Shown: positions 5,415 to 13,121, counted from the stretch's first letter. The stretch: DNA of 14,645 nt from Bacteroidales bacterium (GCA_017428285.1 JAFRRE010000184.1:1-14645); one strand, 5' to 3'. The notes: generated from the letters alone by a model not told the origin. Numbers and translations: made by a program.

Positions 5415-6692
5415 AATTACCACCATTCCAGCACCGATTGTCTCGAAGGTATCTGGGTCAATGAAGATGAGAGAACCCGTGGTGCGGTTGTCGGTATAGG
5501 CATCCACCACCAACGGGTTGGCTGTTTTAACATTGATGACAGCGATGTCGTTCATTTTCAGCGAAGAGACACCTTCCATCTTCTCCAAGGTGTTGACATC
5601 CACCTTGTAATCCACTGACTGCACCATGCCAACGGTTTCAGCCACAGCAGTGCGAATGATATAACGTTTCCGTAGTTGCATCTCCATTTCGTTGAACCAA
5701 CAGCAACGCATCTTCAACTGCTGCGTGATGACGGGTTGTGGGGCATCGCCAAGGACCAGCATGTCACCGCGGCTGATGTCAATGTCATCGTTGAGCAACA
5801 CCGACACGGATTCAGGAGTGTGGGCCGCCTCCAATACTTTATCGGCTTGCATAATGGATTTTACGGTGCTTTCCATGCCTGAAGGCAGCACCCGTATTCG
5901 GTCGCCTACACGCAGCACACCGCCGGCCATACGTCCAGCATAGGCGCGATAGTCCGGAAATTTGTCGGAGATAGGACGGATGACATATTGCACAGGCAAC
6001 CGCATAGGTTGACCAGGGTCCCCCATCTTGTGGTCAATAGACACTGTTTCCAACAGGTGCATCAATGTGCCGTTGGTATACCACGGCATGTTGGTAGACT
6101 CTGTCACCACATTGTCGCCATACTTGGCCGAAATGGGAATGAATCTCAATTCTGCACGAATGCCGATGGTTTCGGCCATTTTTTTGTAATTCAGGCAAAT
6201 GCTATTGAAAACATCCTCGCTAAAACCTACCAAGTCCATCTTGTTCACACATACGGTGATGAAAGGGATGCCAAGCAGTGAGGCAATGTACGAATGCCTT
6301 ACGGTTTGTTCCACAACACCATTGCGTGCGTCGATAAGGATAATGGCGAGGTCGGCGGTGGACGCTCCCGTCACCATGTTGCGGGTGTACTGCACATGGC
6401 CAGGGGTATCGGCAATGATGAATTTTCTTTTTGGAGTGGCAAAATAACGGTAGGCCACATCGATAGTAATACCTTGTTCACGCTCGGCGCGCAGTCCATC
6501 GGTAAGGAGTGCGAGATTCACCTCCTCGTTGCCTCTGCTTCGGGAGGCGGCCTCCACCGCCTCCAACTGGTCTTCGAAAATCGACTTGCTATCGTACAAC
6601 AGTCTTCCTATCAGGGTGCTTTTACCGTCGTCAACGCTGCCTGCCGTTGTGAAACGTAGCAGCTCCATATCTAAATATCCTTTGGTTTCCAT
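5412..6692 (-). CDS. cysN: Sulfate adenylyltransferase large subunit (GTPase)
   Basis: A 426-residue GTPase subunit of ATP sulfurylase; with CysD it forms adenylylsulfate (APS) from ATP and sulfate, driven by GTP hydrolysis. The GTP-binding motifs are all present: P-loop GSVDDGKST (residues 19-27), the switch I region REQGITIDVAYRYF (71-84), DTPGH (95-99) and NKMD (150-153). Two beta-barrel domains of the EF-Tu type follow from about residue 230, including RPISDKFPDYRAYAGR. The protein ends without the APS-kinase domain seen in CysNC fusions, consistent with the APS-type CysH next door. The start at 6692 leaves 19 bases after cysD; an in-frame ATG eight codons later (MELLRF) is an alternative start. 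Confidence 0.95.
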   Translation of the reverse strand: METKGYLDMELLRFTTAGSVDDGKSTLIGRLLYDSKSIFEDQLEAVEAASRSRGNEEVNLALLTDGLRAEREQGITIDVAYRYFATPKRKFIIADTPGHVQYTRNMVTGASTADLAIILIDARNGVVEQTVRHSYIASLLGIPFITVCVNKMDLVGFSEDVFNSICLNYKKMAETIGIRAELRFIPISAKYGDNVVTESTNMPWYTNGTLMHLLETVSIDHKMGDPGQPMRLPVQYVIRPISDKFPDYRAYAGRMAGGVLRVGDRIRVLPSGMESTVKSIMQADKVLEAAHTPESVSVLLNDDIDISRGDMLVLGDAPQPVITQQLKMRCCWFNEMEMQLRKRYIIRTAVAETVGMVQSVDYKVDVNTLEKMEGVSSLKMNDIAVINVKTANPLVVDAYTDNRTTGSLIFIDPDTFETIGAGMVVI

Positions 6693-6711
6693 TTTTTCTT
6701 AACTTGTAAAA

Positions 6712-7611
6712 TCAGAAATATCCTTCTTTTTTTCGATCTTCCATAGCGGTTTCGCTGCGCTTGTCATCCGCGCGCCCACCACGCTCAGTGATACGGGTTG
6801 CGGCAATCTCAGAGATGATGTCCTCCAAGCTGTTGGCTTCGGAGATGGTGAGACCGGTGCAAGTGATGTCACCAATGGTACGGCATCGCACACGGCGGGT
6901 TTCGACTACCTCGGTAGGTTTAAGCATCATGCAAGGCTCGGCTGCAAGCCATTGTCCATCACGCAAGAAGCACTTGCGCTCATGTGTAAAATAGAGTGAC
7001 GGCAGGGGTATGTTCTCCTGATAGATATACTGCCACACGTCCATCTCAGTCCAGTTGCTAATAGGGAACACACGAAAGTGTTCGCCAATGTTCTTGTGTC
7101 CGTTGAAGATGTTCCACAACTCGGGTCGCTGGTTCTTAGGGTTCCATTGCCCGAACTCGTCACGGTGCGAGAAAAAGCGCTCTTTGGCGCGGGCTTTTTC
7201 TTCGTCGCGACGTGCCCCACCGATACAGGCATCAAATTTGTATTTCTCGATGGTGTCCAACAAAGTGGTGGTTTGCAGTCGATTGCGGCTGGCATTATAG
7301 CCTTTTTCCTCTTTCACGCGTCCTGTGTCGATACTTTCCTGCACGGAGCCGACAACCAACTGTGCGCCTAATTTCTCCACTAACGCATCGCGGTAGTCAA
7401 GGGTCTCCTGGAAATTATGCCCAGTGTCGATATGCAATAAGGGGAACGGGATTTTGGCGGGATAAAATGCCTTGTAGGCCAAATAAGTGACCACAATGGA
7501 GTCCTTACCGCCGGAAAATAAAATGGCAGGCCGCTCAAACTGTGCCGCCACTTCCCGCAGTACATAGATGGACTCGGATTCTAATTCTTTTAAATGGGTG
7601 AGTTTATACAT
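6712..7611 (-). CDS. cysD: Sulfate adenylyltransferase small subunit
   Basis: A 299-residue catalytic subunit of ATP sulfurylase, a PP-loop (N-type ATP pyrophosphatase fold) protein. The PP-loop SGGKDS is at residues 33-38, followed by HIDTGHNFQET, the segment ACIGGARRDEEKARAKERFFS, WNIFNGH, and FPISNWTEMDVWQYI. The C-terminal RRVRCRTIGDITCTG and the final Arg/Gly-rich, basic tail ending in Gly-Tyr-Phe are standard for CysD, so the protein is complete. It is separated from the upstream transporter ATPase gene by 72 bases, the largest gap in the minus-strand run. That gap contains short tandem repeats but no clear TAnnTTTG box, so cysD is probably transcribed from the promoter before the binding-protein gene. 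Confidence 0.96.
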   Translation of the reverse strand: MYKLTHLKELESESIYVLREVAAQFERPAILFSGGKDSIVVTYLAYKAFYPAKIPFPLLHIDTGHNFQETLDYRDALVEKLGAQLVVGSVQESIDTGRVKEEKGYNASRNRLQTTTLLDTIEKYKFDACIGGARRDEEKARAKERFFSHRDEFGQWNPKNQRPELWNIFNGHKNIGEHFRVFPISNWTEMDVWQYIYQENIPLPSLYFTHERKCFLRDGQWLAAEPCMMLKPTEVVETRRVRCRTIGDITCTGLTISEANSLEDIISEIAATRITERGGRADDKRSETAMEDRKKEGYF

Positions 7612-7665
7612 TGTTGAATTAACTTTCGTTGAAATGATAATTCGGCGTTAGCCAATCTTCGATTT

Positions 7666-7681
7666 GTTGAATTGTTGAATT
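7666..7681. repeat. Tandem 8-bp repeat in the pstB-cysD gap
   Basis: GTTGAATT occurs twice in tandem (7666-7673, 7674-7681), just after the pstB stop, and a third time at 7613-7620 immediately before the cysD ATG. On the mRNA strand the unit reads AATTCAAC. Its unit differs from the 7-bp units in the cysN-cysH gap, but the position, right behind the upstream stop codon, is the same. Confidence 0.75.
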
Positions 7682-7683
7682 GG

Positions 7684-8433
7684 TTAGGAGAAGGCGCCAG
7701 CAAGATATTTTTGGGTGAGTTCATGCTGGGGATGTTGGAACACCTGTTCCGCAGGGCCGCTCTCGATGACTTCACCGAGGTACATGAAGACCACGTTATC
7801 GGCGATACGAAGCGCTTGCCGCAAGGTGTGTGTCACCATGATGATGGAATAGTCCTCCTTTAGCTTCACGAAGAGGTCTTCCACGGTTTTGGCAGATATG
7901 GGGTCCAAGGCGCTGGTGGCCTCGTCAGCGAGGATGTATTCAGGTTGCACAGCCAAAGAGCGGGCGAGACACAGACGTTGCTGCTGTCCGATAGAGAGTC
8001 GCGCGGCGGGCGTCCGTACACGTCCCCTTACCTCATCAAGCAGTCCCACTGCCCTCAAGTTCTTTTGTACATGATATATTAGTTGCCGCCGTTTCTTGAA
8101 CATCTTGTTAATGCGGCAACCGTAGGCCACATTGTCGAAAATTGACATGGGAAGCGGGCACGGGCGTTGACTCACCAGTCCGATTTTGCGTCGCAACTCG
8201 GTGATTTCCGCACCGCTATGGATGATGTCTTGACCATCCACCAGCACCTGTCCCTCCATGCGTACGCCTTCCACCGAATCTATCAAACGGTTGAGTGTAC
8301 GTAACAGAGTGGTTTTGCCGCACCCAGAAGGACCGATGATGCAGGTAATCTGCTTTTCAGGCAATGTGACATTTACATTTTTCAGAATGTGATTGTCCTT
8401 GATATAAATATTAAGATTTTGAGTTTCTATCAT
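7684..8433 (-). CDS. pstB: PstB-type ABC transporter ATPase, atypical signature
   Basis: A 249-residue ABC ATPase that powers the permease pair encoded upstream. Walker A is GPSGCGKT (34-41), Q-loop Gln89 in VSQRPCPLPMSIFDNVAYG (a PstB-type stretch), Walker B ILADE (167-171), D-loop SALD (174-177) and switch His202. The motif RTLNRLID after Walker A is also PstB-like. Two features differ from typical PstB: the signature is LSIGQ rather than LSGGQ, and DEA replaces DEP after Walker B. Family membership is clear, but substrate is set by the binding protein, so the symbol denotes homology only. Its ATG follows the permease stop directly (TAAATG). No phoU follows; the next gene is cysD. Confidence 0.85.
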   Translation of the reverse strand: MIETQNLNIYIKDNHILKNVNVTLPEKQITCIIGPSGCGKTTLLRTLNRLIDSVEGVRMEGQVLVDGQDIIHSGAEITELRRKIGLVSQRPCPLPMSIFDNVAYGCRINKMFKKRRQLIYHVQKNLRAVGLLDEVRGRVRTPAARLSIGQQQRLCLARSLAVQPEYILADEATSALDPISAKTVEDLFVKLKEDYSIIMVTHTLRQALRIADNVVFMYLGEVIESGPAEQVFQHPQHELTQKYLAGAFS

Positions 8434-9288
8434 TTAGACTTTATTTTTTGAGAATCGGTTGGTGATAAAGCGTCCGCAAATACTGAGTATAAATACAATG
8501 ATGGTAAGCACTAAGGCAGCGGCATAGGCACGGTCCACCACTTCTGGAATAGGGCTGCTCAGCTGGAAGAACACCGCCAAAGGCAACGTGGCCGCTGGCT
8601 GCGACAAAGAGGTAGGGATGCTATCGGTATAACCTGCTGTGAACATCACACTGGCGGCATCGCCAATGGCGCGTCCAATCGACAGCAAGGTAGCCGTGGC
8701 AATACCGGGTGCTATTTGGCGCAGCACCACTTTCAAAGTCTCCCAACGCGTGGCACCCAATGCCAAACTCGCCTCTAAGATATCCCGTGGAAAGTTTCGC
8801 GTCGCCTCATCCATAGTGCGGATGAAAATCGGGATAATCAGCAATGTGATGACGATAATACCACCCAACAAAGAGGTTCGCAAGCCGAAATATATCATAA
8901 TGGTGAAACCAAACGCACCATACACGATAGACGGCACACCGAAAAGCACATCGAAAGCCATGCGTGCCACGTAGGCCAGTTTGGAATCTTTTTTCAGATA
9001 GACATTCATGAAAAAGACCACGGGAATGGAAACCAGCAATCCCAGCAAAGTGGAAGCCCCTACGATGTAAAGCGAACCAACAATGGCATTGAGAAAGCCG
9101 CCTTCCTTGCCGATATAGAAACCACCGCCTGGTAGTTTGCTGATCATGTCCCAGCTCATCGCCTTACAGCCTTTGGAAAAAACGGTCCAAATGACACTGA
9201 TGACAAAGCCAAAGACAATGAACATGGCAATCCACATGAAACACTTGGCGATGCTTTCTTTCAATTTCTTCTTTTTGGCAATATTCAT
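8434..9288 (-). CDS. pstA: PstA-type ABC transporter permease
   Basis: A 284-residue inner-membrane permease, the second of a heterodimeric pair. There are about six hydrophobic segments: one near residues 16-37, then several between 60 and 160, and the last at 250-272. The cytoplasmic coupling motif (EAA loop) is LEASLALGATRWETLKVVLRQ, followed by IAPGIATATLLSIGRAIGDAASV, as in PstA. The segment FDVLFGVPSIVYGAFGF corresponds to the ALPSVIYG region of PstC, showing the common origin of the two. The gene starts 6 bases after the PstC-like gene and ends directly on the ATPase start, so subunit synthesis is tightly coupled. Confidence 0.88.
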   Translation of the reverse strand: MNIAKKKKLKESIAKCFMWIAMFIVFGFVISVIWTVFSKGCKAMSWDMISKLPGGGFYIGKEGGFLNAIVGSLYIVGASTLLGLLVSIPVVFFMNVYLKKDSKLAYVARMAFDVLFGVPSIVYGAFGFTIMIYFGLRTSLLGGIIVITLLIIPIFIRTMDEATRNFPRDILEASLALGATRWETLKVVLRQIAPGIATATLLSIGRAIGDAASVMFTAGYTDSIPTSLSQPAATLPLAVFFQLSSPIPEVVDRAYAAALVLTIIVFILSICGRFITNRFSKNKV

Positions 9289-9294
9289 AGCTGC

Positions 9295-10188
9295 TTAATT
9301 TTCTGATTTTTCCAAACGATAGAGGATAATACGGGATAGAAGGTTGAATATCAACACAACAACGAACAGGATTAAAGCTGCAAACATCAGCGCCGACTCA
9401 TAAAGCGGCATTGAGAGCATCTCGCCATAGTTGTTGGCGATAAGAGCGGGGATTGGATAGCAGGAATCCAAGATACCCTTGGGGATGCCAATGACACAAC
9501 CGCAGACCATCAGCACGGCGATGGTCTCGCCCATGGCACGTGACACCGCAAGAACGGTGGAGGCAAGAATGCCCGACAAGGTTTTACGCAGCACCACCCT
9601 TTTGGTGGTCTGCCAACGAGTAGCACCCAATGCCAGCGAGGCCTCGCGCAACTCCATCGGAACACTGGAGAAAACCTCGATAAAAAGACTCACCAATAGC
9701 GGTATCACCATGACCCCCAGCACAATGCCGGCAGCCAACACCGTATAGCCCGTTGAGAACTCCACAAAATGAGGAGCCACATGCTGCGAGATCCAAGGTA
9801 CAATCACCAATATGCCCCATACTCCATAGATGACGGATGGTAGTGCGGCAAGGATGTCCAATGCTGGAAACACAAATTTCCGAACGATAGACTTGGAGTA
9901 TTCGGTAAGATAAATCGCAGTGAGCAACGAAATAGGGAGGGCTATCAGTATGGCCAGCAGGGTCACCCATATCGTGCCCATGATGAACGGCAGGAAGCCG
10001 AACTGACCTTTCATAGGTCGCCACTCCGAAGAGAACAGCAATGTCCATAGTGACTTGTCCTTCAAGACGGGAGCCGACTTGAGGTACAGGCCTATGGCAA
10101 TGACCACCACCATCAGGATAGCCATGATGGTGAGGGCAAACATAATGCCTAGCGCAGCCTTGTCCTTGATGATTCGGGACTTATGCAT
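9295..10188 (-). CDS. pstC: PstC-type ABC transporter permease
   Basis: A 297-residue inner-membrane permease. The N-terminal hydrophobic segment (residues 13-35) is followed by a periplasmic loop containing LFSSEWRPMKGQFGFLPF, a PstC hallmark, and then about five more membrane segments. ILAALPSVIYGVWGI lies mid-protein. The coupling loop is REASLALGATRWQTTKRVVL, followed by ILASTVLAVSRAMGETIAV, also typical of PstC. The gene begins 3 bases after the binding-protein gene and ends 6 bases before the PstA-like gene. With the partners it forms one importer; whether phosphate is the cargo is doubtful in view of the binding protein. Confidence 0.9.
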   Translation of the reverse strand: MHKSRIIKDKAALGIMFALTIMAILMVVVIAIGLYLKSAPVLKDKSLWTLLFSSEWRPMKGQFGFLPFIMGTIWVTLLAILIALPISLLTAIYLTEYSKSIVRKFVFPALDILAALPSVIYGVWGILVIVPWISQHVAPHFVEFSTGYTVLAAGIVLGVMVIPLLVSLFIEVFSSVPMELREASLALGATRWQTTKRVVLRKTLSGILASTVLAVSRAMGETIAVLMVCGCVIGIPKGILDSCYPIPALIANNYGEMLSMPLYESALMFAALILFVVVLIFNLLSRIILYRLEKSEN

Positions 10189-10191
10189 ACA

Positions 10192-11196
10192 TTATTGATC
10201 GTTCGTTTTCAATTGTTCCAGCCCCTTCTGCAGTTTGTCTTCGCTAAGGCTGATATATCCTATTGGCACATTGTACTGCTGGCCTTCGGTGAGTACATAC
10301 TCCAAAAACGCCACCACAACAGGATTTGTAGGCACGCCATGGCTCACCAAATAAAGATCACGGGCGGGTGGTGAAGGATATTTGTCTTCAGCGACAGCGG
10401 CAATAAAGTCGTCTTTGGTGTCATAAAAATATTCTTCGGCATCAATGGTGCCATCGCTGTTGGCATCAATCGGGCAAACCAACAATCCAGTGTTGGGTTT
10501 ACGGCTCTTTTCATCGTAAGCATAGCCGATATTGTTGAGTCCTATGCCCAATTTGTCGGCCTGGATGGCAGAAGCCAGACCGGGGTCGCCAAACACAGCC
10601 GTGCCCAACAGGTCTTCTTGTTTCATGCCCATCCACATAGCAAAGGTTTCGGCAGCGCCACAAGCATCGGAACGGGTATAAACATGTATTGGAGTATTAT
10701 TGTCAGTGCCAAGCACCTGTCCCCAAGTGGTGTATTCACCAGTAATCCAAATCTTAGTGGCTGCTTCTTTGGAGATGCCATGTTGTATCAGCTCCTGTGC
10801 CAATGGGTTCTCGGCATTGATTGTAATGACCACCGCATCTTTGGCGGAGGCAAACGGCAATGCACCCTTCTCTAACTCAGGGCTATACACCTCACGCGAC
10901 ACCATTCCGAGATCCACTACATCGGCCAGCACATCGGTCATGCCCTTTCCGGCACCGCCTGCCGACAAGTCGATACGCACTCCCGAATGGAGTTTCTGAA
11001 ACTCCTCTGACCATTTGACGGCCAGAGGATATAACGCAAAGGCACCCGAAATGGTAATGTTGCCGCTAAGTTCTCCATTGGCATTCTTTGTAGCTTTACG
11101 GTCACCGCCACCGCAGGAGACCAGTGAAAATAACAGGCCGCCACATATCATAAGGCAGACCATAGTTTTTAAAACGGATAAAGTCGTTCTTTTCAT
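10192..11196 (-). CDS. PstS-like substrate-binding lipoprotein with altered ligand pocket
   Basis: A 334-residue periplasmic-type binding protein anchored as a lipoprotein: signal peptide to lipobox LVSC, Cys28, then a Gly/Lys/Asn linker. The PstS-like fold is clear from ITISGAFALYPL (48-58), SAGGAGKGMTDVLADVVDLGMVSRE (78-102) and YTRSDACGAAETF (173-185). At sites that bind phosphate in E. coli PstS, this protein differs: the Thr-Phe pair of GATFP aligns with Ala-Leu, the GASD aspartate aligns with Ser/Arg, and RADGSGT reads RSDACGA. The Arg and Asp of that last motif remain. Residues 244-255 make a full EF-hand calcium loop (DANSDGTIDAEE). It is first in the transporter-cysDNH run. I call it a PstS-family oxyanion-binding protein; sulfate is the favoured guess from context and phosphate remains possible. 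Confidence 0.85.
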   Translation of the reverse strand: MKRTTLSVLKTMVCLMICGGLLFSLVSCGGGDRKATKNANGELSGNITISGAFALYPLAVKWSEEFQKLHSGVRIDLSAGGAGKGMTDVLADVVDLGMVSREVYSPELEKGALPFASAKDAVVITINAENPLAQELIQHGISKEAATKIWITGEYTTWGQVLGTDNNTPIHVYTRSDACGAAETFAMWMGMKQEDLLGTAVFGDPGLASAIQADKLGIGLNNIGYAYDEKSRKPNTGLLVCPIDANSDGTIDAEEYFYDTKDDFIAAVAEDKYPSPPARDLYLVSHGVPTNPVVVAFLEYVLTEGQQYNVPIGYISLSEDKLQKGLEQLKTNDQ

Positions 11197-11248
11197 AGGA
11201 AATATTTTTGAAATTTAGATTTTACACTGCAATAGTTCATATTTATAC

Positions 11249-11279
11249 AGTAAATTAGTTTACAGTACGTATATTTACT
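11249..11279. promoter_or_regulatory. Inverted repeat in the leader of the transporter-cys run
   Basis: AGTAAAT (11249-11255) and ATTTACT (11273-11279) are perfect 7-bp arms; inside them GTAAA-TTAG-TTTAC (11250-11263) is a second 5-bp palindrome sharing the left arm. The element lies between the probable start site near 11284 and the ATG at 11196, so it could be an operator or two alternative RNA hairpins. The region is AT-rich, which raises the chance of accidental palindromes. Confidence 0.4.
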
Positions 11280-11288
11280 AAAACGGTG

Positions 11289-11296
11289 CAAAAATA
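11289..11296 (-). promoter_or_regulatory. Probable -7 box of the transporter-cys run
   Basis: On the minus strand TATTTTTG followed by CACC matches TAnnTTTG. It gives a leader of about 87 bases before the binding-protein ATG. No -33 TTG at 19-21 bases is visible, so the promoter may need an activator. Confidence 0.6.
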
Positions 11297-11387
11297 CATT
11301 TTTTTATTCAATTATGCATATTTGAAAAAAAATATAAAAAATATCGCATCGTATCAAGCCATTGGTCTTCGAGCTACGTCTTTTTTG

Positions 11388-11395
11388 TATTTTTG
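11388..11395 (+). promoter_or_regulatory. -7 box of the cupin-phosphatase pair
   Basis: TATTTTTG is an exact TAnnTTTG match 20 bases before the cupin ATG at 11416. ATTGG at 11361-11365 could act as -33 but the spacing (23 bases) is long. The box is the reason for rejecting the upstream GTG-like start at 11362. Confidence 0.6.
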
Positions 11396-11415
11396 TGCCA
11401 ATAAACACCCCAATT

Positions 11416-11868
11416 ATGGACGCCAAAGAATACATTCAAGAACTTAACCTAGCGCCCCATCCCGAAGGCGGCTGGTACCGTCAGGTGTACGGCAACGACG
11501 AAAACGGCATGAAGCGGATTTCCACTATCTATTATATGCTCTGCGACGAGGATTTCTCGGCTTTCCATCGCTTGCATGACGTGGTGGAAATCTGGTATTA
11601 CCATGCCGGCGAGCCGCTCGACATCTATGTGATTGCTCCCGACGGCGAAATGAAGACACACCATCTTTCGGCCGATGGCGAAATGCAGGTTGTCATCGAA
11701 CCTGAGTTATGGTTCGCCGCGGAACTGCCAAGCAAAAAGGGATTCTCTCTCGTGGGATGCGCTGTGGCCCCTGCTTTCACCTTTGAAAACTTTGAGTTGG
11801 CAAAGAAGGAAGAACTGTTACACGATTTCCCGCAACACGAGGCACTCATTGAAAGAATGTGCAGATGA
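11416..11868 (+). CDS. Cupin superfamily protein (DUF985)
   Basis: A 150-residue single-domain cupin of the DUF985 family, small beta-barrel proteins whose function is largely unknown. The family opening LNLAPHPEGGWYRQVYG (residues 10-26) is plain. It is followed by STIYYMLCDEDFSAFHRLHDVVEIWYYHAGEPLDIYVI, where the His/Glu set of the cupin metal site sits (H-R-L-H...E-I-W-Y-Y-H-A-G), and a C-terminal SLVGCAVAPAFTFENFEL segment. The frame is open further upstream to 11362, but the -7 box at 11388 and the family's usual N-terminus place the start at 11416. The stop overlaps the next ATG by 4 bases, so it is coupled to the phosphatase gene. Confidence 0.88.
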   Translation: MDAKEYIQELNLAPHPEGGWYRQVYGNDENGMKRISTIYYMLCDEDFSAFHRLHDVVEIWYYHAGEPLDIYVIAPDGEMKTHHLSADGEMQVVIEPELWFAAELPSKKGFSLVGCAVAPAFTFENFELAKKEELLHDFPQHEALIERMCR

Positions 11869-13121
11869 AAAACATGATCAAAATGAAAAAGTGGTTACTT
11901 TCCATATTCCTTTTGTGTTCGTTGGGCCTTTGGGGACAAAGCACTCAAGAGCCATATACCCTGAAGCAAGTCGTGGTGCTGAGCCGCCACAATATCCGCT
12001 CTCCCCTTTCGGGAAGAAGTTCAAGGCTGCAACGCATCACGCCGCATGAATGGCACCCATGGTCATCGTCGCCAGGCGAACTGTCGCTGCGCGGCGGCGC
12101 GCTGGAAACGATGATGGGCCAGTATTTCCGCAAATGGCTCGTCAGCGAAGGGCTGATGCAGGAAAACGAAATCCCCGCCGAGGGAACCATGCGTTTCTAT
12201 GCCAACTCCATGCAGCGCACCATCGCCACGGCACAGCATTTCTCCTCGGGGATGCTGCCTGTGGCCAATGTCCGTATCGAGCACCATTGCGAAGTGGGCA
12301 AGATGGACTCGGTGTTCACACCGCAGATTACCGACGACAACGAGGCTTTCAAAACCCTTGCACAACAACAAATCACTGCCATGGGCGGCGAAAAGGGCAT
12401 GATCGGCATTGGCGAGAAGATGGCGGACAACTACAAAGTGTTGGAGCGCGTGCTCGACATGGACCAAAGCAAGGCCTGCCTTGAAGGCGACACCTGCCAT
12501 TTCCGCACCGACGATGCACACGTGTATCTCATCAAATATCGCGAGCCGGGAATGGGCGGTTCGTTGCGCCTCGCCTGTCAGGCTGCCGATGCGCTCGTCC
12601 TACAGTACTATGAAGAACCCGATGCGGTGAAGGCCGCCTTCGGCGACACGATCAGTTGGGAGGATTGGGAACACATTTCCGCCATTAAGGACTGGTATGG
12701 CGACGTGCTGTTCACCGCACCTGCCGTGGCATGCCAAGTGGCCCGACCGCTCTTGCGGACGATGCTCGAAGAACTGAGGAACGACGAAAGGAAGTTCACT
12801 TTCCTTTGCGGCCACGACTCCAACATCGGCAGCGTGTTGGCCGCACTGGAGGCGGAGGATTACAGCCTGCCACAGACCATCGAGAAAAAGACGCCTATCG
12901 GCTGCAAACTAGTCATTGAGAAATGGGAAGATGCCGAAGGACATCTGTTCGTTTCGCTTAACCTGGTTTACCAAAGCACCGAGCAATTGCGCAACATGAC
13001 CTTGTTGGACTTGGAGAACCCGCCGATGGTGTTCCCCATTCATCTCAAAGGGATGAAAGCCAATAGTGACAGTCTTTATCCATACGAGGCTTTGGTGGAG
13101 CGGTTGGTGGAAAAACTATAG
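11865..13121 (+). CDS. Secreted histidine-type acid phosphatase
   Basis: A 418-residue branch-2 histidine phosphatase, the superfamily of phytases and glucose-1-phosphatase, which hydrolyses phosphomonoesters in the periplasm through a phospho-His. An N-terminal signal peptide (hydrophobic core about residues 10-22, ending near GLWGQS) predicts export. The catalytic motif is RHNIRSP at residues 41-47, with nucleophile His42; Asn replaces the common Gly, as in E. coli Agp (RHNLRAP). The proton donor pair His317-Asp318 lies in FLCGHDSNIGSVLAALE. YANSMQRTIATAQ is the expected conserved Arg segment. Length is normal. The start at 11865 overlaps the cupin stop (ATGA); ATG 11883 (MKKWLLS) is an alternative giving a more usual leader. 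Substrate unknown; released phosphate could feed the divergent transporter. Confidence 0.9.
   Translation: MKNMIKMKKWLLSIFLLCSLGLWGQSTQEPYTLKQVVVLSRHNIRSPLSGRSSRLQRITPHEWHPWSSSPGELSLRGGALETMMGQYFRKWLVSEGLMQENEIPAEGTMRFYANSMQRTIATAQHFSSGMLPVANVRIEHHCEVGKMDSVFTPQITDDNEAFKTLAQQQITAMGGEKGMIGIGEKMADNYKVLERVLDMDQSKACLEGDTCHFRTDDAHVYLIKYREPGMGGSLRLACQAADALVLQYYEEPDAVKAAFGDTISWEDWEHISAIKDWYGDVLFTAPAVACQVARPLLRTMLEELRNDERKFTFLCGHDSNIGSVLAALEAEDYSLPQTIEKKTPIGCKLVIEKWEDAEGHLFVSLNLVYQSTEQLRNMTLLDLENPPMVFPIHLKGMKANSDSLYPYEALVERLVEKL

Noticed and set aside
11362..11415. Upstream extension of the cupin ORF
   Set aside because: The extension contains the -7 box at 11388-11395 and does not resemble the family's N-terminus.
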